64,000 nucleotides of DNA, from positions 1 to 64,000 of the forward strand of contig JAVTVY010018995.1 of assembly GCA_036873755.1 (NCBI GenBank), in the 5' to 3' direction. The translations under genes were made by a program, and so were the position numbers. The stretch comes from Hanleya hanleyi (lineage: Eukaryota > Mollusca > Polyplacophora > Lepidopleurida > Hanleyidae). Of this stretch, positions 24,416 to 33,949 are shown in pieces. Within the stretch, counting starts at the first letter, position 1. Every line of letters starts with the position of its first letter. Below the pieces are notes generated by a model, which saw only the letters and a list, made by a program, of their open reading frames with translations, searched no databases and had not been told where the DNA came from.

Positions 24416-24843
24416 AAGCGTCTAGTTCGTCATTCATAATTCAGCCGTCGTCCAGTAAAGAATATCCGCGAATATAATCCAAAGATCTATTCCATATTCC
24501 ATATAACAGTATTAGCACCAAATTCAAAAAGACAATCATAGTATACATAAACATAGGCTAGTGTCCTGCAAGAGAGAAGCGGTCAACAGTTTTCATTGAT
24601 GCCGACAAGACATCATGATGTTCCAAAAATATAAAATCCGTATCGCTGATCAGTATTCTTAATCCATAATAATCGTTGTGAAGTCGTCATCTAGAGAATG
24701 ATGTATCTCAGTCACGCTTTGATTGTGAATGTTCATATGAGCACCATCAGCATCTTGAAGTACATGGGTTCATACGGCCCCTAGCCCCGTGTTAAGCGGA
24801 ATTGGACACATGTTACGAAATGTAACGCCATATATCTTGCACG
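24416..24843 (-). repeat. Penelope-like element, 3' tail (second copy)
   Basis: It begins 'acaagcgtctagttcgtcat' and matches 19645-20040 and 54000-54420 closely. The frame that is open at 19519-19869 contains stops here. Confidence 0.6.
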
Positions 24844-25712
24844 CTACGTTCGTATTTTGCTATCAGCATGCGATATGTATCGCCAAATTTGAGAAACTTT
24901 TGAGTGAAGGCGCTTGGTGGAATAGCCCCGTTCTATAAGTTTATGCAACAATGTTTTGTGACGTTGATTAAAATCGTCACACTTAACACAGGATCTAGCA
25001 GATGCTACTGGGCGAGATATGTATACGACATATGCAGGTCCCACTGGAATATCACTGTCCAGAAAGGGATAGTTTACGATGTCGAAATAGTAATCATCTC
25101 TTTTGTCATAAAGTCGACGAGAGAGAATGCCCGCTTCATTTTTATTGAGATATACATCTAAATATGATGTGCCTGTAGGGCTATCTGTAGTTTCCTTCAA
25201 ATCCAGTGTAGGTGGATTATATCCTTCACTGCGTCATTTATATAGCGATTATCCATATCGAGAAGATCGTCTATATAGCGTTTGGTGAATGAGAAGGAAC
25301 GGGCTTTGAATGGATTGATTTTTGAAAGCGCCTGCATATAGTCATATACATAAGAGAACATATACAGGTCAGTCAACAGGGGTGTGCAATTAGTACCCAT
25401 TGGAATGCTGCTGATATATTGTGTTGCCAAATTTCACATAGATATTTTTAATGAGAAATTCAAGCAACACTATAAACAAAGAAACATCCCATGAATGATA
25501 TCTCTTGTATGTAGTAGAGCTAAAGAATGCTTTGTGGCTTCCGACATTAATATATCTACGATCAGGTTTTTTTAACACAGATACTATTAATGAACTTAGA
25601 TGGTCAATAAGGTCCTGATGAGGGGTTGTCGTATAGAGAGTCGAGAAATCCCATGTGGATATATGTCTGTACGGTATGTGACCTCTAGCATCAACTTCTT
25701 CCGTAAGTGTGA
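24844..25712 (-). pseudogene. Penelope-like reverse transcriptase fragment (second copy)
   Basis: It reaches further upstream than the copy at 20 kb. A DFSTLYT motif (about 25621-25660) precedes a 62-codon segment, then IPMGTNC with PLLTDLY, FTKRYIDDLL (palm aspartates), SYLDVYLNKNE, a KRDDYYFDIVN segment and GPAYVVYISR. Three frames are needed, with breaks near 25410 (a few bases lost after IYQQ) and 25200. The upstream end stops abruptly at 25712, where the large-unit block 'agactgaattcagg' begins. The finger-domain N-terminus and any endonuclease are absent. Confidence 0.8.
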
Positions 25713-26029
25713 CCTAAGACTGAATTCAGGCACATTTATCCATTGATAGTGAATTGCAAGTGAACTCCTTTCCGACAGTGGAGATGATTTTCAGTCAAGT
25801 GTCGCCCATTATCCCCAGCGTATCGACGCTGTATCTCGTCTTTCGTAAGTAGAGAATCTGCAAGAGTCGAGTAGTGTAGGGAGTTGTACGATTGCCAGTA
25901 CCGTCTAGCTAATCTAATATAATGTTACACACTTCCACAAATTGATTTGCTTCTCGCATTTGTGACAGAAAATAGATAACGGTACCCTGCTTGAGTATCC
26001 TACAACGTCTTATCAAACACTTAAAACAC
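25713..26029 (+). repeat. Terminal block of the large unit plus Penelope upstream sequence
   Basis: It matches 9950-10145 and 19358-19600 ('tgaattcag..catttatcca', 'gtgtcgcccat', 'gagtcgagtagtgtagg') and then joins the sequence paralogous to 20755. It is a mosaic junction between the two repeat families. Confidence 0.5.
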
Positions 26030-28545
26030 TTGTTGAAAGATTTATATATAGCTTTTTCCTGAAATCAGAAACACTATCGACGCCAATTAAAGTAGTGCAC
26101 TGAGAAAACAACAGCTGTGACTGATTTATTCTGTGTTGGTGAAGTGACTCTCAGACGTCCCGAATCAAGCGAATATCCCACGCGTCCCATTGTTTCCTCG
26201 TGAGTACCTAATAATGTTGCGTAAGACGACGACTTGATCAAGTAGTGCATCAAGACTTAAATGCGAGATACTCAAAGTTTAAACAAAAATGGCAAATACA
26301 CGTATTCCTAGTCGTCGGTACATAGATGAGGGAGGCAAAATCTATAATCTGATCAAGAAACCCTGTGTTAACAAACAGTTCTTTTCTCTGGCAGCTTTTC
26401 CCTTCAAATTAAACGCAAACTGTCTTGTCATCGATCCGTTTGTACAAACGGAATTTTACCACTTGGTACATTCTTTCTTGTCCGTTCACTTCAAACGACT
26501 ACAGATTAGGAACTGAAGTTTCAGTATTGATCGAGACCGTTTACATATCGTTAGAGATTTGATTTGAAATTGTTAGCCGCAGATAGTTTAGTGGATCGGG
26601 AGATCGGAGAATGAAATTTGCCCGAAGAGAGATTATGTGACTGCTACGCAAGAAAATATTTGACAAAACTCTTAGAATATATTATTGTGCTAATTCAGTT
26701 TTTCTGATTTTTCAAATTCTCTCTTGAATGAGAAATCAATACGGTTGCAAACTTACAAAAACTGAACAGAGTTAAAATTTCTGAGTGCATGTTTCAGGTA
26801 CGAAACTGATGTCAAAGGTCAGGATCACTGTCCCCAAAATCAGGAACCACTGCAACTATTACGAGCTTTTATTTGTCAGTTGTGCGGGCGTACATTGTAG
26901 CTCAGTACTGGCTCTTGTTGAATTTAATTGGCAGGTACCGTACCCACCGGCCAGTTGGACGAGATGATGACACTTTTAAGAAGTCACATCGAAGGACAAC
27001 TGAGAATAATAAGGAACTCAGGCAGCGATGGCTAGAACACGTGACCTGTATGGTCGGGCGGCTGGTGTCACAGGCGATGGAAGTTTGATTTTCAATCTTT
27101 GATTTCTTATTTGGAGCAAGTATGATTACCTGGCTCTCTAACATCTTTCACTATTAAAGCTCACATGAGAATATATAATGCTTTTATAAGTCTGGAATCG
27201 AATATCCGCTAACTCTCAGCACAATCTTGAACCTTTTGATATCATGCTTCGATCATTCCATTCTTCGGGACATTGATTGACGGCACTCTTAAAAATGTTT
27301 GCAAACCGATTTTCTGCCTCTCTGAAAGAGTATCAATTTCCCATTCAATCCTAACAAACGAGGTCGCGTTTGCCGAAGTATTCAAGAAAACCTATTCTCA
27401 ATTTTCTTTTTTCAGATGTTGCGATATCTTTTATTAATAGTGTTACATTCGTTTCTGGAATTATATTATTAAGGCGAATCTTCCGAAAGGCCACATTCTA
27501 GGCTGTCAAATACAAAGCTCGTTGATAGTTTTATATCCATGGCCTGTCCTGTCAGGAAAACTCCATCGCACAAAGAGCCTTTCAAGTTATTTACTCGTTC
27601 ATTGAAGGATTTCGGGACCAGGTCCAAAGGCACAGAATTTTCCAATCTAGGTAAAATACCGTGATATTATATCCGAGTTTACTGAGATTGAGTAAGCCTT
27701 GAAAGAATAATAGCTTCTCTTATAATCACGAGATCCCAGTATCCCGTATTGATCCCACTCGGTCGTTTTGAGTACCGATGTGTGGCTAGGAATATCCGGT
27801 GATTAAAATTGTCCAGTTGCTATCTTCTAATCATGGTACTGACGAGACATTTAGATTATGGCGGGCTTCGTTCTCAATTCTGATTGGACAATCGCGACAG
27901 CTGATCAGTGTGTGACCTCTCTTGTCGGCGGCGTGTCTCGACTGACCCATCAGAATTGAGAACGAAGCCCGCCATAATCTCGCTGTTCCTGGATGGATGG
28001 ACAGTCACGTCGGATTTTGAATCGGCCGGCAAAGGTAAAAAATTGCACAAATTTACTAATTTGACGACGGGAATATATAAAGTGATACTTGTAGAATATG
28101 CTGATGTATTTTGTTTGGCGGTAAACCGTTTATTTCTCGATTCACCCAAAGTGCGTTTCACACCTTGTTGTGGATTTATATAAAGCATGGGGTTATATAT
28201 AGAGACCCCATATTTCGACATTCCACCATAATACCACCGCCCACACCCTCCAAAACTCCTGTTTTGCGGGCCTGTGCTTCAGGGCAAATGTCATTTATGT
28301 AGTAACCATTGCAATTTCTGTGGAAAACCCTTAAAAAGTAGAAAAATTGTTATATTCGGCCCATTTTTCAGAGAAAGCTGCAGTTGCGATCTCAATGAAA
28401 TACACCGTCTCTTCTTCTACGTTGAGCGACCAATTAAAAAAGGTGGGAAAAACCCCAGAAACATACCAAACAGTTTTGTAGAATTTTCCTATCGTAAATT
28501 AGCCATGATTTTCACGTTCACCAAAGGGACCTAACTGAGGTCATT
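26030..28545 (+). repeat. Large unit, copy E
   Basis: Landmarks are 'acacgtattcctagtcgt' (26299), 'gccgcagatagtttagtgg' (26576), 'gacctgtatggtcgggcggc' (27043) and 'aaaggccacattctaggctg' (27486). Similarity stops at about 27840, is replaced by about 430 bp of other sequence, and resumes at 28285 with 'gggcaaatgtcatttatgta'. The last block (28274-28534) has an open frame with CHLC, CNFCGK and ESCSCDLNEIH. The same block in copies A, B, C and D is shifted by indels. Confidence 0.7.
27849..27983. repeat. Perfect 32-bp inverted repeat inside copy E
   Basis: 'agattatggcgggcttcgtt' (with twelve further bases) on the left is exactly mirrored on the right, ending 'gaagcccgccataatct'. The spacer is about 70 bp and contains ATTGG and 'acagctgatcagtgtgtgac'. 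It marks the start of a segment (27840-28270) absent from the other copies. Confidence 0.75.
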
Positions 28546-28739
28546 GGCACGTTACTCGAGTGGGGTTCAACAGCGCCCCATCCACCAGTAGAACGTCCAC
28601 GAGCAGAATGTCCATCACCAGGACGGTTTGGGGCTGTATAAAAATGCGGATTCCAATGGATATATCGGCTACGGATTGCGGACCTCTATTTCTAACGGCC
28701 ACAGACTTTAATAGAAATCGAACCACGATCATGATATCT

Positions 28740-28845
28740 GAATCTAGGACAAAAGCCGCCGTGGACAAAAGCCCCAGAGACAAAAGAGCCGCGTGCAAAG
28801 TCACAGAGGCAAAAGCCCTAGCGGACAAAAAACCCATACCAATTG
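28740..28845 (+). repeat. Short degenerate tandem 'gacaaaagcc'
   Basis: About six copies of a 15-17-bp word with core gacaaaag(a/c)cc lie between 28748 and 28830. An open frame of 126 codons spans it (28560-28940) but is explained by the repeat. Confidence 0.6.
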
Positions 28846-28969
28846 CGATCGGGATATTGTACCATAAATACTCGACTATTAAGTATTACTTCGATAAAAT
28901 AAAAAAAAAATTAAAAAACGAAGTGGTTATTAATCAGTAACAAAAAAAACCTAAAAAACCCCCGGTCAT

Positions 28970-29220
28970 ATTCCCCTGTCTTATTCTGCTCTATCAGTTA
29001 TGTTAGACAACATCCACCAGCAGAACGGTCATATGTCCCAGCCTTATTCTGTTCTGTCAGTTATATCGGGCATCATCCACCAGTAGAACGGTCATATTTC
29101 TCTGTCTTATTCTGATCTGTCGGTTATATTAGACATCAACCAGCAGCACGGTCATATTCCCCTGTCTTATTCTGATCTGTCCGTTATATCAGACGACATC
29201 CACCAGCAGAACGGTCGTAT
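28970..29220 (+). repeat. 63-bp minisatellite, left part
   Basis: Monomer of about 63 bp, of the form 'cttattctgttctgtcagtt' then 'atatcagacaacatccacca' then 'gcagaacggtcatatgtccct'. About four copies lie left of the LINE insertion. The array resumes at 30594. Confidence 0.9.
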
Positions 29221-30593
29221 GTAATGTAATGTAATGTAATGTAATGTAATGCTTTATTTAATTTTATGAAGATTGTGCACAGCCACAAGGCCACGGGGCA
29301 CTCTCCTCGGATAACATACATATAATAATTTACATACAGAGAAAAACACAATAAATTGTTAAAAAACAAAATGATTACAAATAACAAAATGATGATTTAC
29401 ATACATAGAAAAATCAATTAATGTTTCAATGACAAAAGGCGTTTGAGAGTGATGGGATTTTATAGATAATACTTATGTAGAAGTGGGTATGTCTTTACTT
29501 CATATAATTCTAGCTTATTTACAATGGGTCGAATAAATTGTATTTACACAACTGATAAAGCAGTGGTTTGATTAGCTTCATCTGTCACCGGTTGAGAATG
29601 TTCATGAGCATGAAAACGTTTGGATGCTCCAATGAACTTTTGGACTATTCCAAAAACAGACCTATTTGTTTCATAATCAAAGTCAGAGGAGCCACGCAAT
29701 AGTAGATTTAAAAGGTAATTTGGGCAGTCATGAATTAGAAGAGAGTGGTGTACACCGGGACAGATCAAGTTTGTAATCGAGGTGAGCATTGGCTTTCTCA
29801 GAGCGGCGAACATGGGGCAACTCAAGAGGAAATGATAAGGGTCTTCATTGTTGTGATTACAATAATGGCAGATAGAGATTGGAGAGATGTTATACTTAAA
29901 CAAATGACCATTTAAAGAACTAAAGCCTAGCCTCATCCTACACAGTAGGACTGAGGTATATCCGCGGAGGGAATTGTATATTTTAGTAAGGTATGAGGGT
30001 TGGTTAGTTAAGAATTTGGCCTTGAACATTGTTAATGAGGTTGCATTTCGGACGGAAGCATGAAGAGAATTCCAATCTTTAGAAGTTTGTGGGAAGAACG
30101 AATTTTGAAAACAAGTGAGACGACACCGAAATGTTCTATACTGGTCAGAATTCCGCAGGTTATAATTTCTTTGCATATCCAAAGATACTTTATTCGGACG
30201 TAAACGTTGAAGATATACAGGTGCCTCACATTTTAATATTTTATAGAATAAAACAAGACGATGCATCTTTCTTCGTTGAGAAAGTGTTTCCCAGCCTAAT
30301 TCATTTAACAATTTTGAATACGAAGTTCTTCGCATGGCACCAGTACATATAACTGCAGCCTGTCTTTGTATTTTTTCTAAAAACACAGAATAAGTCAACG
30401 TGCAGCCGTCAAATACAACATCACTATAATCAAGAAGAGGACGGACTGTACTCTTGTATAAGCAATCCAAACATTTTCTTTCAAGGATGTGTTTTGTTCT
30501 AGACATAACATTGAGGTTTTTTGGGGATTTCGAGCAGATAGAATCAATATGTTCATCCCATTTCATGTTTTCTTGGAGAATTACTCCTAAGTG
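29221..30593 (-). mobile_element. 5'-truncated CR1-like LINE inserted in the minisatellite
   Basis: The insert carries the C-terminal part of a non-LTR retrotransposon ORF2. It also has a 3' untranslated region, an AATAAA-like signal near 29258 and a 3' tail of pentanucleotide repeats (CATTA on the - strand, 29221-29252). The 7-bp CGTATGT at 29216-29222 and 30594-30600 is a plausible target-site duplication. Removing the insert restores an uninterrupted 63-bp monomer. Lack of the upstream RT palm domain shows 5' truncation, as expected from incomplete target-primed reverse transcription. Confidence 0.9.
29544..30593 (-). CDS. LINE ORF2 C-terminal fragment (post-RT region)
   Basis: The frame is open for about 349 codons from the truncated 5' end, where LGVILQENMKWDEHI leads in, to a stop at 29544. 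Family signatures are RPLLDYSDVVFDGC, LLNELGWETLSQRR, the YNLRNSDQYRTF block and a C-terminal zinc-knuckle-like CHYCNHNNEDPYHFLLSC. This is the region downstream of the reverse-transcriptase palm in CR1/L2-type LINEs, where priming and nucleic-acid binding are thought to reside. There is no start codon and no YADD motif, so it is a fragment of a longer protein. The intact frame suggests a fairly recent insertion. Confidence 0.88.
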   Translation of the reverse strand, partial: HLGVILQENMKWDEHIDSICSKSPKNLNVMSRTKHILERKCLDCLYKSTVRPLLDYSDVVFDGCTLTYSVFLEKIQRQAAVICTGAMRRTSYSKLLNELGWETLSQRRKMHRLVLFYKILKCEAPVYLQRLRPNKVSLDMQRNYNLRNSDQYRTFRCRLTCFQNSFFPQTSKDWNSLHASVRNATSLTMFKAKFLTNQPSYLTKIYNSLRGYTSVLLCRMRLGFSSLNGHLFKYNISPISICHYCNHNNEDPYHFLLSCPMFAALRKPMLTSITNLICPGVHHSLLIHDCPNYLLNLLLRGSSDFDYETNRSVFGIVQKFIGASKRFHAHEHSQPVTDEANQTTALSVV

Positions 30594-31234
30594 CGTATGT
30601 CTCTGTCGTATTCTGTTCTATCAGTTATATTAGACAACATCCACCAGGAGAACGGTCATATGTTCCTGTCTTATTCTGTTCTGTCAGTTATATCAGACAA
30701 CACCCATCAGCTGAACGGTCATTATTCTGTCCGATCAGTTATATCAGACAACATCCACCAGGAGAACGGTCATATGTCCCTTTCTTATTCTGTCAGTTAT
30801 GTTAGACAACATCAACCAGCAGGTTGGCCATATGTGCCTGTCTTATTCTGTTGTGTTGGTTATATCAGACAACATCCACCAGGAGAACGGACATAGGTCC
30901 CTGTCTAATTCTGTTCTGTCAGTTATATCAGACAACAACCACCAGCAGAGCGGCAATATGGCCCTGTCTTATTCTGTTCTCTCCGTGATATCAGACATCA
31001 CCCATCAGCAGAGCGGTCATATGTCTCTGTCTCTTTCTGTTCTATCAGTTATATCAAGCAACACGCACTAGCAGAAGGGTCACTTACTCAGGTATATCAG
31101 ACATCCACCAGCAGAACGGTCATGTATTCCTGTCCCTCCTCGCAGTCATATTACACATCACCATCAAAACTGAAAACGTTTCTGTCTTTTATCAGGCAAC
31201 ATCCATCAAGAGAACGGTCATATGTCCCTGCCTT
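30594..31234 (+). repeat. 63-bp minisatellite, middle part
   Basis: About ten variable copies of the 63-bp monomer. A few are shortened (near 30721, 30785, 31085) and there is a degenerate patch at 31085-31190. The monomer is 21 codons long, so long frames reading SVLSVISDNIHQ-like repeats appear in two phases. Phase changes between copies argue against a protein. Confidence 0.9.
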
Positions 31235-31496
31235 ATTCTGTTCTAACACAAGGCTATTCTATGGATAACAAATTCTTTATCCTGTGGAGCTGACGTTTCG
31301 TTGGAGATGCTCCCAACTTTTTCAAAGCTAATGTTGTGGAGCTGACGTTTCGTTGGAGATACTCCCAACTTTTTCAAAGCGATACTTTGAACTCCCAAGT
31401 TTTTCAAAGAGATACTCCCAAGTTTTTATCTCCAACGAAACGTCAGCTCCACAGAAATAAAGAAGCTGTTATCCATAGAATAGCCTTGTGTTGTAT
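31235..31496. mobile_element. Foldback/TIR element within the minisatellite
   Basis: Termini 'acacaaggctattctatgga' and 'tccatagaatagccttgtgt' are perfect inverted repeats. A second inner inverted pair is 'gtggagctgacgtttcgttg' against 'caacgaaacgtcagctccac'. The centre has 'actcccaactttttcaaagc' duplicated. The minisatellite word 'ttattctgttct' lies on both sides (31223 and 31528), about 30 bp beyond the right terminus. No coding capacity is seen. Confidence 0.8.
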
Positions 31497-31524
31497 ATGC
31501 CGACTTCTAAATACCTATCAAAGA

Positions 31525-31840
31525 AATTATTCTGTTCTGTCAGTTATGTCAGACAACATCTACCAGCTGAACGGTCATATATCCCTGTCTTCTGTCCTGT
31601 CAGGTATATGGGACATCATCCACCAGCAGAACGGTCATTTATCAATGTCGTATTCTGTTCTATCAGTTATAGCAGACAACACCCAACAGGAGAACGGTCA
31701 TATGTTCCTGTCTTATTCTGTTCCATCAGTTATAACAGACAACATTCACCAGGAGAACGGCCATATGTGTCAGTCTTACTCTGTTCTGTCAGTTATCTTA
31801 GACAACATCCACCAGCAGGTTGGTCATATTACGACGCATA
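31525..31840 (+). repeat. 63-bp minisatellite, right part
   Basis: Five more copies, the last ending near 31830 ('catccaccagcaggttggtc'). Open frames over 31336-31899 are repeat-derived. Confidence 0.9.
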
Positions 31841-32199
31841 TAAGGGAAGTGGGAAGTGGTGCCGACCTACTGACTGAGCCACATGACTTCACAGTATAGT
31901 CTTCTGGTTAACCTATTCTAAAGCACATACCAACAATCTAGCGATTCGTGATATGTGTTGTATCTCAGGTACGCTTTTATTGTACCTGTTCATGTGGCAA
32001 CTTGAATGACATGACCACACGGTCCCTAGTACAGGCATAAGCAGTATTAGATACAAATCTAGAGAGCTATGATCGAAATGCTCTGACAGCCCGTATATTG
32101 GTAATTGGTGAGCTGTGTCGCTGTGACAACTCGTACACTGGGGATTGGTGAACGGTATCGTCGTCAGATGAAAATGACGGCATTTAACACAATAGGACT

Positions 32200-32880
32200 A
32201 CACACTTAGCCCAGAAGGTGTAAATTACACCTCTACGGGGTGTAAATGGCTTGTCCCAGGGCTAACACCCTTTTGGGTGCGAATTAACACCTTCTCCGAA
32301 AGGTGTAAATTTACACCTTCTCGAAAAGGTGTTAAATTACACCTTTTTGCTCACATTACACCTTCCATGGGTGTTCATTCACACCTTCTGAATAAAATTT
32401 GCACCTTCCAGACAAATTTATAAGCATATTTTTGGGGGAACCCAGCATCCCATGGGTGTTTATTTACACCTTTTGGCCACAACTAAACCTTTCAGTGGTG
32501 TTAATTTACACCTTTTCAACAGAATTACACCTTCTTTGTGTGTTTATTCACACCTTTTGAGCAAATTTGTATCATCTAGGGGTGCTAAAATACACCTTCT
32601 GGTGATCATTCCATCTTCCAGGGGTGTTAAATCACACCTTATTGGTAAGTATTACACCTTTCATTGGTGTTAATTTACACCTTTTGACCGAGATTATGCC
32701 CTATTGGGTGTTTATTTACACCTTTTGGCCAAAATTAAACCTTCTAGGGGTGCTAAAATACACCTTCTGGAGACAATTCCATCTTCCAAGGGTGTTAAAA
32801 CACACCCATTTCGTGAGAATTACACCTTCAAAAGGTGTTAATTTTCACCTTTTTAGTGAGAATTAGTGGTGTTCGTACCA
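32200..32880 (+). repeat. 42-bp palindromic-monomer array
   Basis: The monomer is about 42 bp around the near-palindrome ggtgttaatttacacc, followed by 'ttttggcc...aattacaccttc'. Individual variants recur at multiples of 42 bp. 'gggtgtttatttacaccttt' is at 32454 and 32706 (252 bp apart), and 'ggggtgctaaaatacacctt' is at 32579 and 32747 (168 bp apart). This indicates higher-order duplication of monomer blocks. Coding-looking frames come from the 14-codon period. Confidence 0.85.
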
Positions 32881-33179
32881 CCCAGTAATGGCTCATGATA
32901 TATTTTATTAAGGAAATCACAAAAAAACACATTTACATTGGTCTTTTCATGTTAGCTCTCCCTAATATCATAGTTCACTCTCAACCTGTGTGTGAAGAGA
33001 TGTTCATATACACACCCACTTTCTCGGGGTGTTCTGACCCAAGTTGTATGAAATGATGTTCATATACACACCCGCTTTCTCGGTGTGTCCTGACCCTACA
33101 GTAGCCTGAGTTGTACGTATATATGAGTATGCTACCACATCTTCATAGATGTGTACTAATGTACCTCAGAGCCAGTGTT

Positions 33180-33355
33180 TCGAATTACCAGCGTCTAGTC
33201 CGTCATTCATAATCCAGCCGTCGTCCATTAGAGAATATCCGCGTCCATAATCCGAAGACCTATTCCATTTTCCATATAACAGTATTAGCACCAAATTCAA
33301 AAAGACAATCATAGTATACATAAGCATAGGCTTGTTTCCTGCAAGAGAGAAATCC
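33180..33355 (-). repeat. Solitary Penelope-like 3' tail
   Basis: It starts 'accagcgtctagtccgtcat' and closely matches 19647-19815. No reverse transcriptase is attached. It ends at 'gcaagagagaaatcccgaaa', where similarity is lost. Confidence 0.65.
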
Positions 33356-33540
33356 CGAAATCTTTCGGGAATATAACCCGAAATCACGTTCTCTTATGGT
33401 AGTCGTCGGAATGAATGATAATCCCCGGGATAGCAGAAAAATATCATGATCTGTTAACATCAGACTTGAGATACTAGTATTTCTAATATATGTCTTGGTT
33501 ATTGCCAGTCTCGAGAGGTAGATTTACGTAGACATGTTTT

Positions 33541-33945
33541 GACATAATTAATATGTCTCTGCTTCTTGTAGCGTTTTCTCTGTTTACTAGAGAAGCGTCT
33601 TTCATTCTGGCTCTAATGAGTTAGAACGAATCAGTTGATATACAGCGTTTGTTGTAGTCATGATACTAATCTTCTCAATCAAGGTCGCAGTACTTCTTGT
33701 GGCGTTTTCTCTGTTTACTAGAGAAGCGTCTTTTCATTCTGTCTCTAATGAGTTAGAACGAATCAGTTGATATACAGCGTTTGTTGTAGTCATGATACTA
33801 ATCTTCTCAATCAAGGTCGCAGGACTTCTTGTAGCGTTTCTTTGTTTACTAGAGAAGTGTGTTGTTTTCATTCTGTCTCTAATGAGTTAGGACGAATCAG
33901 TTGGTATACGGCGTTTGTTGCATTCATTCATTTCTTGCAATGGAT
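33541..33945 (+). repeat. 131-bp tandem repeat, three copies
   Basis: 'cttcttgt.gcgtttt' starts at 33562, 33693 and 33825, each followed by 'ctgtttactagagaag' and 'ctaatgagttagaacgaatc'. The first two copies are nearly identical; the third has small indels. Function unknown. Confidence 0.9.
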
Positions 33946-33949
33946 GTGA

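Noticed and set aside
28560..28940. 126-codon frame rich in Lys/Ala
   Set aside because: Generated largely by the degenerate gacaaaagcc repeat, with no conserved domain.
28970..31840. CRISPR array
   Set aside because: Repeats are contiguous 63-bp monomers without unique spacers, in a eukaryotic repeat island.
30591..31899. Long frames encoding SVLSVISDNIHQ-like peptide repeats
   Set aside because: They follow from a 63-bp monomer. The open phase changes between segments, and transposons interrupt them.
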